Assembly (NCBI GenBank): GCA_016794525.1
Contig: JAEUJY010000142.1
Span: 29,255 to 93,254, forward strand
From: Myxococcales bacterium
GTDB taxonomy: Bacteria; Myxococcota_A; Polyangia; Haliangiales; Haliangiaceae
Reading direction: 5' to 3'
Length of the DNA stretch: 64,000 bases
The notes beneath the pieces are model-generated. The model was not told where the DNA came from, ran no database searches, and saw only the letters and a list, made by a program, of their open reading frames with translations. The translations under genes and the position numbers were made by a program. Each line of letters opens with the position of its first letter. Position 1 is the first letter of the stretch. Positions 10,501 to 20,500 of the stretch are shown here, one piece after another.

Positions 10501-12304
10501 GCCGGTCACCCCCGCGGCGGGCGGCGGCGGCGACGACGGCGCCGGCTTCGAGGCCGCGCCGGCGTTCCCCGAGCTGGCCGATCCAGTGGAGCTGTTCAAC
10601 CACATCTTCCGCCGCGGCGTGACCCGCGAGGACCTCGAGGCGCTGCTCACCAAGTTCAACGCCGGGCTCGACGCGGTGGCCGGCCGCGCCGGCGAGCAGG
10701 CCGCGACCCGGCTGATCGAGTTCTTCGCCAACCGGTCGACGCCGTACCGGGTCGGCGAGGTGCTGGGCGAGATCGTCGGCTGGATCGCCGGCGAGCTGAT
10801 CGTGATCGCGGTGACGGTCGGCGTCGGCGCGGCGATCCTCGAGGGGGCGCGCGGCGTCGCGCTGCTCGCCGAGATCGGCATGAACTTCCCGCGGCTGATC
10901 GAGGCGCTCAACGCGATGCGCACCGCGCTGCAGCCGCTGTTGCGCGTGGTCGCGCAGTGGGGCGACGACTTCGTCCGGCTGTTCCGCAGCGTCATGACCT
11001 GGCTCGACGACATGGCGCGCTGGGCCGAGCGGCAGTTCGTGCGGCTGCTCAACTGGATCGCCAACAACCCGCGCGCGGCGTGGCGCTGGTACCGCCGGCT
11101 GCGGCGGCTGTGGGGGGCGATCACCGACGACGACGACGCGCAGCTGCGCGAGCTGGCCGAGGAGGCCGCCGGCGAGGGCTGGGACTACCTCATGGCCAAC
11201 ATGTCGGCCGAGGTCAAGGACGAGCCCGGCGTGCGGGCGCTGCTGCTGGCGGTCAACGTCGTCCGCCGCCGCAGCGTCGACATCCACCTGCAGGTGCACC
11301 ACACCAGCGACGACGGCTGGGCGGTGCGCGCCACCGCGTCGAGCGACGGCGAGGCGGTGTCGGCCGACGTCGGCGCCGGCTGGATCACGATGCCCGACCC
11401 GTCCGAGGCCCAGGCCGGCCAGCCGTTCTACGCCACCGCCGACCACGAGGCCGAGCACGTCGCGCTGATCGACGAGGTGATCGAGCGGCTGTTGCGGGGC
11501 GCCGAGCGCGAGCGCACCGACGGCGGCACGCTGGCCGACGTCTACCAGCGCATCGTCGCGATGATGGGCGACGAGGAGCGGCGCGGCCAGGAGCGGCTGC
11601 ACCTGGCGGGCGTACGGTTCTCGATCACGCCCGAGGGGCTGGCCGACGTCGAGGCCGACCACGACATCCTGACCCGGCTGTTGATCTCGCCCAACGCGAC
11701 GGGGCGCTTCGCCCACATCCCGACCGGGCAGGCCGCGTGGCTCGGCGCGGAGAAGGGGCCGCCCGGCATCTTCCACGGCAGCTTCGACACCGGGGTCACG
11801 GTCGGCGGCACGGCGTGGGACTGGGCCGGTTACCCGACGGGGGCCATCACCGCGCACCCGGCCAACGCCTACCTGCGCTACCGCACGGCGACCAGCCTCG
11901 ATCAGCTGAAGCCGCCGGCGATCGCCTACAACTTCATCGGTGGCTCCACCCCGGGTGGCTCGCACGTCGACGAGTGGCGCGATCACCTGACCGACGAGAT
12001 CGAGACCAAGATCAACGACCTCATGGCCGCGGATCCGACCCTCACCCGCGCCGACGCCGAGGTCCGGGCCCAGGCGGCGGTGCTGACGCGCTACCAGGCG
12101 ACGTACCCCGGCATCCTCGACATGAAGGACCTCGAGCTGCGCGGCTCACGGCAATGGCAGGCGCACCACATCCACGAGCACAGCTGGAACGGCGGCGGGG
12201 CGCGCAACAACTTCCAGTACCTGTTGCGCACCGGCGAGCACCAGGAGCTCTCGAACTGGTGGAATACTCGCCGCGATGAGATCAAGCACGCGCTGTCGAT
12301 ATGA
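7547..12304 (+). CDS. Giant DUF4157 protein with HNH-like C-terminus (putative injected nuclease)
   Basis: 1585 residues, no signal peptide. The N-terminal DUF4157 domain (about 95-185) carries VRVHTD, FASG.YAPD and HELAH (177-181), the eCIS-associated metallopeptidase-like signature. A second copy-like segment has HEAVHVAQQ (359-367), and a third isolated HEAEH sits at 1300-1304. The middle (about 400-950) is a long run of amphipathic and hydrophobic helices resembling the membrane-passing part of toxins, then a Gly-rich hinge near 960-1000. The last about 50 residues contain HHIHEHSW (from 1540), GG..NN and H..LSNWW, the pattern of HNH/Endo VII-fold toxin nucleases. The stop overlaps the next ATG. 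The DUF4157 call is strong, the nuclease call moderate, and delivery by an injection system is inference from the family. Confidence 0.85.
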   Translation: MDLDGPMREPRLLGGGGRRRDDRDAEALDRDVDAVDPWATPDATRAAVPDPGKLDGRARRRARAPGKGGRLDADEALGFRGPVDRRATGGAPDRARAGTAAALIASQPGEPLPAALVAQFSRELGVDLAGVRVHTDARAAQAAALLAARAFTIGQDVYFASGAYAPDDGAGLELLAHELAHVAQNLRGAHGDRRHVSTPDQAHEREAEAFARRPRRPSMARGDAAQVAARLGALGLRVDDADLALLAASYGDGLGLSQARLAGDDGAAHLARLVEHARDHACDRGCAHAPAPPRIERLDPATRATVERATGIALPEIQVELDATMSAAGRLAEAVGAVIRIAPGVPGADHPEGRRVRLHEAVHVAQQQVTDAAPPRDRTAAVEAEAHAAVDAAEHGRPAPLRTRAEPTTAYGFGVGDVAAAVSSATGVDPIQWLLDHVPAIGTLRSGGLTPFLARIGEAAGGALRPIFDGLDPARLAGTVTDLFAPLGAGKLAFGVLTGCCECFGEALQKMVTAFEGFLAGDRAQSLRAWFDGLQQGVIDSLLGEMTDMFAALRRWGQPLVALIDAVSAGIDLARTVIGDLADQAWREVICPPLGLDPTLPPRQAIEKKLAELWAPIQAAIDTVRRGIDQLWQRLKANPIVAKILKVVDDCRRLWRAIQLCRDAQTRDPQKWLTILAAETRGTIFEGLIAALQQGHDAAIDTRDAAVNWVLQVLDDLGVLGAWNSAVPVLQQIGQAILGFVGAVRTAITTVRDAIASALTGLATAATKLWDAARPLLNFAIGFALAASALSTGNPLPMITFLASQAFLALPACHKEAIADAVLDLFIAFVEFVPARLPPIVIIKGAALGFLRTLRGAPAAQKIAAMDNIARMISFDVEMMAGFVVGVVEGLWASALGLIVRIAIWPMRQIIDGLIGVAQQAAELAGRTFASTLDALDWLGEALSGATPLPAPGTYAGGPLGGGDPPGGAGGTRTDVRVIGRGETPPVTPAAGGGGDDGAGFEAAPAFPELADPVELFNHIFRRGVTREDLEALLTKFNAGLDAVAGRAGEQAATRLIEFFANRSTPYRVGEVLGEIVGWIAGELIVIAVTVGVGAAILEGARGVALLAEIGMNFPRLIEALNAMRTALQPLLRVVAQWGDDFVRLFRSVMTWLDDMARWAERQFVRLLNWIANNPRAAWRWYRRLRRLWGAITDDDDAQLRELAEEAAGEGWDYLMANMSAEVKDEPGVRALLLAVNVVRRRSVDIHLQVHHTSDDGWAVRATASSDGEAVSADVGAGWITMPDPSEAQAGQPFYATADHEAEHVALIDEVIERLLRGAERERTDGGTLADVYQRIVAMMGDEERRGQERLHLAGVRFSITPEGLADVEADHDILTRLLISPNATGRFAHIPTGQAAWLGAEKGPPGIFHGSFDTGVTVGGTAWDWAGYPTGAITAHPANAYLRYRTATSLDQLKPPAIAYNFIGGSTPGGSHVDEWRDHLTDEIETKINDLMAADPTLTRADAEVRAQAAVLTRYQATYPGILDMKDLELRGSRQWQAHHIHEHSWNGGGARNNFQYLLRTGEHQELSNWWNTRRDEIKHALSI

Positions 12305-13422
12305 CGACCATCGATGATCCGACGCAGCTCGTCCGCGCCATCGCCGATGGCGGCGCCGGCCCCGGCGACCTCGATCGCCTGATCGCGCTCGGCGCGCCCG
12401 CGCTGCCGGCGCTCGTCGATGGTCTCGCCGCCGGCGCCAACGTGCCGACGCTCACGACCGCGATGGCGGCGCTGGGCGTGCCCGCCCCGCTCGCGACCTT
12501 CGAGCCGCTGCTGGCCCACGCCGCGATGGCCGTGCGCCGCGCGGCGGTCGCGGCGCTGGGCGCGACGCGCGACGCGGCCGCGGTGCCGATCTTGGCCCAG
12601 CGGCTCCGCGCGATGCCCGCCGCGGTGGCCGACGCGCTGGCCGACCTGGCTCACCCCGACGGGATCGCGCCGCTGCGCGACTACGTCGCGGCGGCCGCGC
12701 CCACCGCCGCGCCCGGCCCGGCGTGGGCGGCGGCCGGCGTCGCGTCGCAGGTCGTCGCCGCGGTGGGGGCGGTCGGCGCGCTGGCGCGGCTCGGCGATCA
12801 CACCCACGCCGCGCTGGCGCTCGGCGCGATCGAGGTCGACGCCGACGAGGCCGTCCGGCTCGCCGGCGTCCGCGCGCTGCGCTACGTGACGGTGCCCGGC
12901 GTCGCCGCGGCGCTCGCGCGGGCCGCGCGCGATCCCGACGCCGAAGTGGCCACCCGCGCGCTCGAGGCCACGCTGCTCTTGGGCCGCCCCGCCGAGGCCG
13001 CGCTGTGGATCGCGATGATCGCCGCCGACGATCCCAACGCCGACCTGGCGCGGTGGTGCCTCGCGGCCTGGGCCGGCGCCTGGCTGCCCGACGCGGCGAC
13101 GCTCACCGATCGCGCTACCGCCGAGGCGTGGTGGCAGCAGGCCCAGCCGTTCGTCGTCAGCGATCGCTGCTATCGGCTCGGCGCGCTGGCCGATCCCGGC
13201 GCGCTGCTCGACGGACTCGCGGCGCCGCCGTCGGGGTTCCTGCGCGCCGAGCTGCGGGCCCGCACCGGCTGCCCGGCGGTGTGGGAGCGGCTCGCCGGCG
13301 ATCCCGCCTCGCCAGGCGAGCTGGCCGGCGTCCGCGCGTGGTGGGCGACCCACGGCGCGCGCTTCACGCCGGGCGAGCTGCATCGGTGGGGGCGCGTCGT
13401 GGCGCCCAGCATCGTCGATTGA
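12301..13422 (+). CDS. HEAT-repeat protein translationally coupled to the DUF4157 toxin-like gene
   Basis: 373 residues. Its ATG overlaps the upstream TGA (ATGA), so the two products are probably made in step. The sequence is alpha-helical HEAT/armadillo repeats (helix pairs such as MAVRRAAVAALGATRDAAAVPIL at 75-100 and EAVRLAGVRALRYV at 180-195). It ends in a W-rich region with WWATHGARF and HRWGR that resembles the TIGR02270 family of myxobacterial HEAT proteins. The position right behind a nuclease-like C-terminus makes it a candidate immunity protein or loading adaptor; a general scaffold is also possible. No catalytic motifs are seen. Confidence 0.8.
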   Translation: MTTIDDPTQLVRAIADGGAGPGDLDRLIALGAPALPALVDGLAAGANVPTLTTAMAALGVPAPLATFEPLLAHAAMAVRRAAVAALGATRDAAAVPILAQRLRAMPAAVADALADLAHPDGIAPLRDYVAAAAPTAAPGPAWAAAGVASQVVAAVGAVGALARLGDHTHAALALGAIEVDADEAVRLAGVRALRYVTVPGVAAALARAARDPDAEVATRALEATLLLGRPAEAALWIAMIAADDPNADLARWCLAAWAGAWLPDAATLTDRATAEAWWQQAQPFVVSDRCYRLGALADPGALLDGLAAPPSGFLRAELRARTGCPAVWERLAGDPASPGELAGVRAWWATHGARFTPGELHRWGRVVAPSIVD

Positions 13423-13467
13423 GCTTGCCGGTTGTGCGCCGGGGCCCGCGAGCGCACGCTTCCGCCC

Positions 13468-14526
13468 ATGCACAACATCTGGGTCGAGCTGCGCGGGCTG
13501 CACGCGCAAGGCTGGCTGACCGGGATCGCGCTGGGGTTCCTGGCGTGGTTCGTGGTCCGCCACGTGGTCTTTGGCTTCTACACCGTCGATCAGAACGAGC
13601 GCGCGGTGGTCACCAGCTTCGGCAAGGCCAAGCGCATCCTCGGCGCGACGACGGTGTACACGCCCGAGGGCGCCGGCATGCGCGACTCGGAGAAGGAGCG
13701 CTACGCGTACCCGCAGGTCGAGGTGGTGCCGCCCGGCGGGCCGTACTTCCGCTGGCCGTGGCAGCGCGTCCACAAGGTGTCGATCGCCACCCGCACGGTG
13801 AACATGGCGTGGGACCCCGAGCACCGCGCCGCCAACCGCAACGGCACGCTGCTCGAGGCGGTGACCAAGGATCAGCTCCACGTCGGGCTGACCGGCCAGA
13901 TCCGCTTCCGGGTCAGCGAGCAGAACCTCTACGCCTACCTGTTCGGCGTCAAGAACCCGCCGGCCCACGTCATGGGCTTCTTCATCTCGGTCTTGCGCGA
14001 GCGCATCGCCAACTTCGAGCAGCCGCCGCGGGCCGCGGTGGTCGGCGACGACACCGAGGGCCGCGATCTGGCGCTGGCCACCGACCGCACCGGCGCGTCG
14101 GCGATCTCCGGCATCTCGATCAACGACCTGCGCAAGAACCTGCGCGCGCTCAACGACATGATGGACCACGAGTGCGCGTCGTCGGTGGCCCGCTACGGCG
14201 TCCACCTCGACGCGTCGCTGATCACCGAGATCTCGCCGCCGCCCGACGTCGAGAGCGCGCTGGCCGCGATCAACACCGCCCACAACCAGGTGTCGAGCGA
14301 CATCAGCCTGGCCCAGGCCGCCGCCGACCAGCGCATCGTCCAGTCGCGGCGCGCCGTCGAGATCGAGACGCTGCGGGCCCAGGCCGAGGTCGAGCCGCTC
14401 AAGGCGCTGGCCGACCAGCTGGCGCGGCTGCGCGATCAGGGCCCCGACGCGCTGACCACCTACCTGCGCAACCTCAAGCTCGGCCTGTACGACAAGGCCG
14501 ACCGCGCGTTCGTGGAGGTGAAGTGA
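13468..14526 (+). CDS. SPFH/Band 7 membrane protein A
   Basis: 352 residues. The ATG at 13468 precedes a short N-terminus and one transmembrane helix (about residues 15-35), then an SPFH (stomatin/prohibitin/flotillin/HflK) core: [20 protein letters not shown], a [11 protein letters not shown] segment and a long helix rich in Ala/Glu/Gln near 250-320. Such proteins form large membrane cages or microdomains and regulate proteases and signalling complexes. The stop shares one base with the start of a second SPFH gene (TGATG), so the pair is likely a heteromeric complex in the manner of HflK/HflC. It follows the HEAT gene by 45 nt in the same direction and may be in its operon. Confidence 0.9.
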   Translation: MHNIWVELRGLHAQGWLTGIALGFLAWFVVRHVVFGFYTVDQNERAVVTSFGKAKRILGATTVYTPEGAGMRDSEKERYAYPQVEVVPPGGPYFRWPWQRVHKVSIATRTVNMAWDPEHRAANRNGTLLEAVTKDQLHVGLTGQIRFRVSEQNLYAYLFGVKNPPAHVMGFFISVLRERIANFEQPPRAAVVGDDTEGRDLALATDRTGASAISGISINDLRKNLRALNDMMDHECASSVARYGVHLDASLITEISPPPDVESALAAINTAHNQVSSDISLAQAAADQRIVQSRRAVEIETLRAQAEVEPLKALADQLARLRDQGPDALTTYLRNLKLGLYDKADRAFVEVK

Positions 14527-15434
14527 TGTCGGCCCCGGTGCTGCTCCTGGCCGCGGTGGCGATGATCGGCTGGTGGGTCGCCGTGCCGATCGTGCTGGCG
14601 ATCCTGCGCACGCTCGGCCTGTACATCGTCGTCCACGAGCGCCAGGCCCACGTCTACACGCTGTTCGGCAAGGTCGCCGCGGTCTACGACCAGCCGGGCC
14701 TGACCTCGCTGTGGCCCAAGATGGGCGTCAAGGCGCTGCTGGTGCCGCTGCTCGGCAAGCGGTTCGTCCTCGACCTGCGCATCGACCAGACCTACCTGCG
14801 CTCGCAGCCGGTCAACTCCGAGGAGGGCGCGCCGATGGGCATCGGCGTCTGGTACGAGATGTTCATCTCGGATCCGGTCGCGTACCTGTTCAAGAACCAG
14901 GACCCGCGCGGCTCGCTGCACGCCAACGTCTCGAACGCGACCGTGCGCTGCCTGTCGAACATGAAGCTGGCGCGGCTCCTCGAGGATCGCCACGAGCTGT
15001 CGCAGACGGTGCGCGCCGAGGTGTCGCCGCGGTCGCAGGACTGGGGCTTCAAGGTCGGCTCGATCTACATCCGCAAGGTCCACTTCCGCGACGCCGGCAT
15101 GACCCACCAGATCGAGGAGAAGGTCGTCAACCGGCTGCGCCAGGTGACCTCGGCGATCCGCCAGGACGGCGCCAACCAGGTCAGCGTGATCACCTCGAGC
15201 GCCGACCGCACCGCGGCGGTCGAGTTCGCGCGCGCGGCGGCCATCCGGCCGGAGATCGTCGGCTCGGCGCTGCGCGAGATCGGCGGCGACCGGGTGATCG
15301 CGTCGGCGATGTTCGAGGTGCTCGAGGTGCAGCGCCTGCTGGCCAGCCCGGCCAAGGTGACGCTCTTGCCCGGCGACACCGATCGCGGCCAGCTGGTCGC
15401 GCAGCTGGCCGCGCGGCAGGCCAGCGGCGCCTGA
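14526..15434 (+). CDS. SPFH/Band 7 membrane protein B
   Basis: 302 residues; its ATG overlaps the TGA of the first SPFH gene by one base. One N-terminal membrane helix or hairpin (about 3-33), then [24 protein letters not shown] and [10 protein letters not shown] typical of the Band 7 entry strand, and a helix with [17 protein letters not shown] near 200. It differs clearly from the first copy, so it is a partner rather than a recent duplicate. It would oligomerise with the first copy at the inner membrane. Confidence 0.88.
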   Translation: MSAPVLLLAAVAMIGWWVAVPIVLAILRTLGLYIVVHERQAHVYTLFGKVAAVYDQPGLTSLWPKMGVKALLVPLLGKRFVLDLRIDQTYLRSQPVNSEEGAPMGIGVWYEMFISDPVAYLFKNQDPRGSLHANVSNATVRCLSNMKLARLLEDRHELSQTVRAEVSPRSQDWGFKVGSIYIRKVHFRDAGMTHQIEEKVVNRLRQVTSAIRQDGANQVSVITSSADRTAAVEFARAAAIRPEIVGSALREIGGDRVIASAMFEVLEVQRLLASPAKVTLLPGDTDRGQLVAQLAARQASGA

Positions 15435-16420
15435 CCGGGTGTGGCCCGGCGCACGGCGCGGGCTCGTGGGCTGTGGCACAGTGCGGTGATGCGGACGCGC
15501 GGATGGGTCGAGGTCGTGGCGCTGGCGACGACGCTCGCGCTCGCGGCGCGGCCGCGGCCTGCGGCGGCGTGCAGCGGCGACGACTGCCGCCCGGGCTACC
15601 TGGTGCCCGCCGACGGCGCGACGGTGCCGGCCAACCTGCCGGCGGTGGTGTGGGAGCCGCGGCCGAGCCCCGCGGCGCCCGACCCCGGCGTGGTGCAGCT
15701 CGTGACCGCGGCGGCGCCGAGCACCGCGATCCCGCTCGCGGCGAGCGGCGGCGGCGGCGGCGCGCTCGAGCTCTCGCTCGGCGGGCCGCTCGATCCGGGC
15801 GCGGCCTACGCGCTCGTCGATGCCACCACCGTCGCGGGCACCTGCCCGCCGCCGTTGCGCGCGACGTTCACCGCGGCGGCCGCGGCGCCGCTGCCGACTC
15901 GCCTCGGCGCGACGGTCCTCGAGCAGGTCACCCGCGGCGAGGTCACGCAGCCGACCACCGCCGGCTCGTGCTGGGTGACCGCGCAGGCCGACCGGGCCCA
16001 CGTCCGGATCGCGCTGGCGCCGGAGGCCGAGCCGTGGCGGGACGTGCTGCTCTACGAGACGATCGTCGATGGTGGCCCCTGGGCGCCGCGCGCCAGCTTG
16101 CGCAGCTCCTATCCGCCGGGCGCGAGCTGGCAGGGGCGCGGCGTCGACCTGGTGTTCCACGCGTGCCCCAACGACGTCGGCATCACCGGAGTCAGCGCGA
16201 TCGGCCTGCACACGATCGAGTTCACCGCGCGGATCCCGGGCACGGCCACCGTGCTGCGCAGCGACCCGGTGCAGGTGGCGCTGCCGTGTGCGGCCGCGGA
16301 GGACGCGGGCAGCGCGGTCGGCGCCGACGAGCGCGGCGGCTGCGCCGCGGGGGGCGGCGGCATCGGGGCCGCCGCGGCCGGCCTGCTCGCCGCGGCGATG
16401 CTGCGGCGGCGCGCGCGCCG

Positions 16421-17374
<954 letters not shown>

Positions 17375-17402
17375 TTCTGCTCCGTCATGTCCATCTCGCG
17401 CG

Positions 17403-17428
17403 GCATTACGTCCGGAAGGGTGTAATGC
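17403..17428. promoter_or_regulatory. Inverted repeat in the leader of the STAS gene
   Basis: GCATTAC (17403-17409) and GTAATGC (17422-17428) are exact inverted repeats, 12 nt apart, about 30-55 nt upstream of the ATG at 17374. A possible -10 TATTAT lies just upstream on the minus strand. The repeat could be an operator or a hairpin in the 5' leader. Confidence 0.4.
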
Positions 17429-17489
17429 ACGTGCCCTGCCTTACACATAATACATCGCCTCGTCCGCTTGTGGTGATCATATCGCGAGT

Positions 17490-17522
17490 CTTGGCGGCGG
17501 ATCCAGGCGGGGAGCCGCCAAG
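17490..17522 (-). terminator. Hairpin after the giant TPR gene
   Basis: CTTGGCGGC and GCCGCCAAG (17490-17498 and 17514-17522) form a 9-bp stem 10 nt after the stop at 17532. No T-run follows, so this may be an attenuator or an RNA-stabilising end rather than a classical terminator. Confidence 0.45.
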
Positions 17523-17531
17523 TCGTCGTCG

Positions 17532-20500
17532 TCATGACGGCGCTGCGAGGCTCTCGCGTATGCGCTGGTAGTCGTCGGACAGATAGAAGCGCACAAGGTC
17601 GGCACCGCCGAGCACCGCGCCGAGCGCGACGGTGGCGTCGTGGGACAGCAGCATCTCGCCGGAGATGCGCGCGATCATCCACGTCGCCGCCGCGAAGTCG
17701 TCGCACGCGACCAGGCCGCCGCGCTTGGCGATCGCCAGCATCGCGTCGATCCAGGCGTCGCCGTCGAGATCGCGGCCGCCGCCCGAGTGGCGCTCGAGCA
17801 CGCGCTGCGCGCGCTTGGGCAGCGAGCGGACGAAGTCGTTGGTCGGCCCGGGCCGCTCGGCCTCGGGCAAGAGCAGCGACTTCAGGAACGCGCCCAGCTC
17901 GCTGCGCTGCTTCTTGCCGAGGTGGTGGAGGAACGCGTAGCCGCCGCGCAGCGCCTCGAACGCCCAGCCCAGCAGGTAGCGGCGCGGGCCGTCGGCCTCG
18001 GTCACCAGCGACCGGTCGATCACGACCAGCCGCCGCGGCGACGCCACCATCGCGACCAGGCCCGGCACCCGCTCGCCGACGAAGACGTCGGCGTCGACGC
18101 CGGTCAGCCGGGCGACGTCGGCGATCGCGACCCGCAGGCTGGCGTCGTCGATGCGCTGCGCCGGCGTGAGGTTCTCGCCGAGGAACGGCGCCGGGTACAG
18201 CGCGGCCAGCTCGTCGTGGGCCGACGCCATGATCTCGCCGAAGACGTCGCGGGCGGCGCCGTTGACCAGCAGGCGCGCGCGCAGGTCGTCGTCGAGCGGG
18301 CGCTGCGACGGCATGTACGGCAGCTGGCTGCGCACCCGCGCCGACTCGGCGCGATCGGCGTCCTCGGCGAAGCCCAGCTGCTCCATCACCGCGTGGGCGC
18401 GCATCGCGCGGTGGATCTCGCCCAGCCGCAGGTTGTACTGCGCCAGCAGCCGGTAGACCGGCGCGTGGTGGATCGTGCGGTCGAGCACCTTGCGCAGCTC
18501 GCTCACCGCCTTGCCGGGATCGTCGATCGCGTAGATCTCGGCCAGCGCGACGCGATCGGTGGCGCTGTCGTCGACGCCGAGGATGCCGCGGTAGGCCTCG
18601 ATCGCGGCCGGGCGCTCGCCGGCGGCCAGGAGGATCCGCGCCAGCCCGCGCTGCAGCGGCACCGCGGCGATCGGGCCGCCCTTCTCCATCGCCGCGTGGG
18701 CCGCGTCGATGAGGAGCGTCTCGGCGGCGCTGCGGTCGCCGCCGTCGGCGGCGCGCCGGGCCAGCGCCAGCGCCGGCGGGGCGTAGCCGGGGTCGTACTC
18801 GCAGGCGCGGCGGTACTGCGAGGTCGCGCCGCGGGCGTCGCCGCCGACCTCGGTGATGCGGCCGCGGTAGTAGTAGTAGCGGGCCAGGCTCTCGGGCGCG
18901 ATCGCCGAGCCGGGCGCCGCGGCCAGCTCGATGACGCGATCGATCGCGGCCTTGGCGTCGGCGTAGCGGCCCAGCGCGAAGTACTCCTGCGCGGTCAGGT
19001 AGTAGGCGTGCTCGTGGCTGGCGTCGAGGCGGATCACCTCGCGCAGCACGGCGATCGCGCGGTGCGAGTCCATCTCGCCGTCGGCGTGGATCTCGGCCTG
19101 CAGCATCAGCGCCGCCAGCCGCGCGGCCAGCGGCGGCTGCGGCGTGCGGCCGACGAACTCGGCGATCGCGTCGGTGGCCTCGCGCCAGCGCCGCATGTTG
19201 ACGTCGAGCGTGATCCGCGCCGACAGCACGACGAAGTCGTCGGGCGCCAGCGCCACCGCCTCGGCGTAGATCGCCTGCGCGTTGTCGAGGTCGCCGTCGC
19301 GCTCGACCGCGGTGGCCTGCGCCACCTTGACCCGGGCCAGGAGCGGGCCGGCGTCGTCGCGCTTCTTGTACAGCTTGTCGAGCTCGCGGTAGACCGACTC
19401 GAAGTCCCAGGCGTCGGGCCGCACCCGCTGCAGCTCGATCAGCGCGTCGAGCGCCTCGAGGTGGGTCGGCTTGATCTCGAGCGCGACGATCAGACTCTCG
19501 GCGGCGCCGCGGGCGTCGCCGGTCTCGCGCTGGACGACGCCGCGCCGGCGGTAGAACTCGCTGCGGGTGTTGGGGTCGCCGTCGCGCATCGCCTTGACGG
19601 CGAGCGCCTGGGCCAGCGGCAGCGCCTTGGCCCACTGCTTGGCGTCGAAGAAGTGCTCGAACAGCGCCTGGTTGGCCGGCAGGCACTCGGGGTCGACCGC
19701 CAGCGCGCTCTCGTAGTAGTGCATCGCGCGGCCGGCCTCGTTGAGGCGCTGCTCGTAGATGCGGCCGATCTGCGCGAACACCCCGGCCCGCTCCTTGTCG
19801 TCCTGCCACAGCTTGACCTCGAGCTCGAGGGTCTGGATGACCCGCGGCCAGTCCTCGCGGCGGCGGTACAGGTCGCGCAGGCCGTGGACCGCGGGCAGGC
19901 ACGACGGCGAGGTCTTGATCGCCGCGTCGTAGTAGCGGATCGCGTCCTCCTCCTTGCCGAACTTGGCCTCCATCACCGAGCCGCACTTGAAGTACAGCAG
20001 GGCCTTGAGGTTGCGGTCGGTGGTGACGCGGATCTGGCGGCGGGTGATCTCGACGAACTCGGCCCACTGCTCGGTCGACTCGTAGATGCGGCCGAGCGCC
20101 TCGAGCGCCTCCTTGTTGGCCGGCGCGATCTCGAGGATGCGCTGGTAGTGCTCGGTGGCCTTGCCCTCGTCGCGCAGGCCCTCCTCGGAGATCTGCGCGA
20201 TCCGGCGCAGGATCGCGGTGGCGGCGTCGCCGGCCGGCGCGGTGGCCAGCCGCTTGCGCAGCACCTCGACCAGCTTGCCCCAGTCCTGGTTGCGGTCGTA
20301 CCAGCGCTCGAGCGCGTCGAGCGCCTCGGCGTCGGACGGGTCGGCGTCGAGGACCTGCTGGTACAGGCGCGCGGCCTCGGCGAAGTCGCGCATCTTGGCC
20401 GCCGCCACCCGGGCGGCGCGGCGCAGCGCCTCGAGCCGGCGCTCGTCGTCGCGGATCAACCCGGCGCGCTTCTCGTAGACGGTGATCAGCCCCGACCAGT

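Noticed and set aside
17422..17437. Sigma54-like sequence GGGCACG-TGCA-TTAC upstream of the STAS gene
   Set aside because: The -12 element reads TTAC instead of TTGC, and it overlaps an inverted repeat that explains the pattern equally well.
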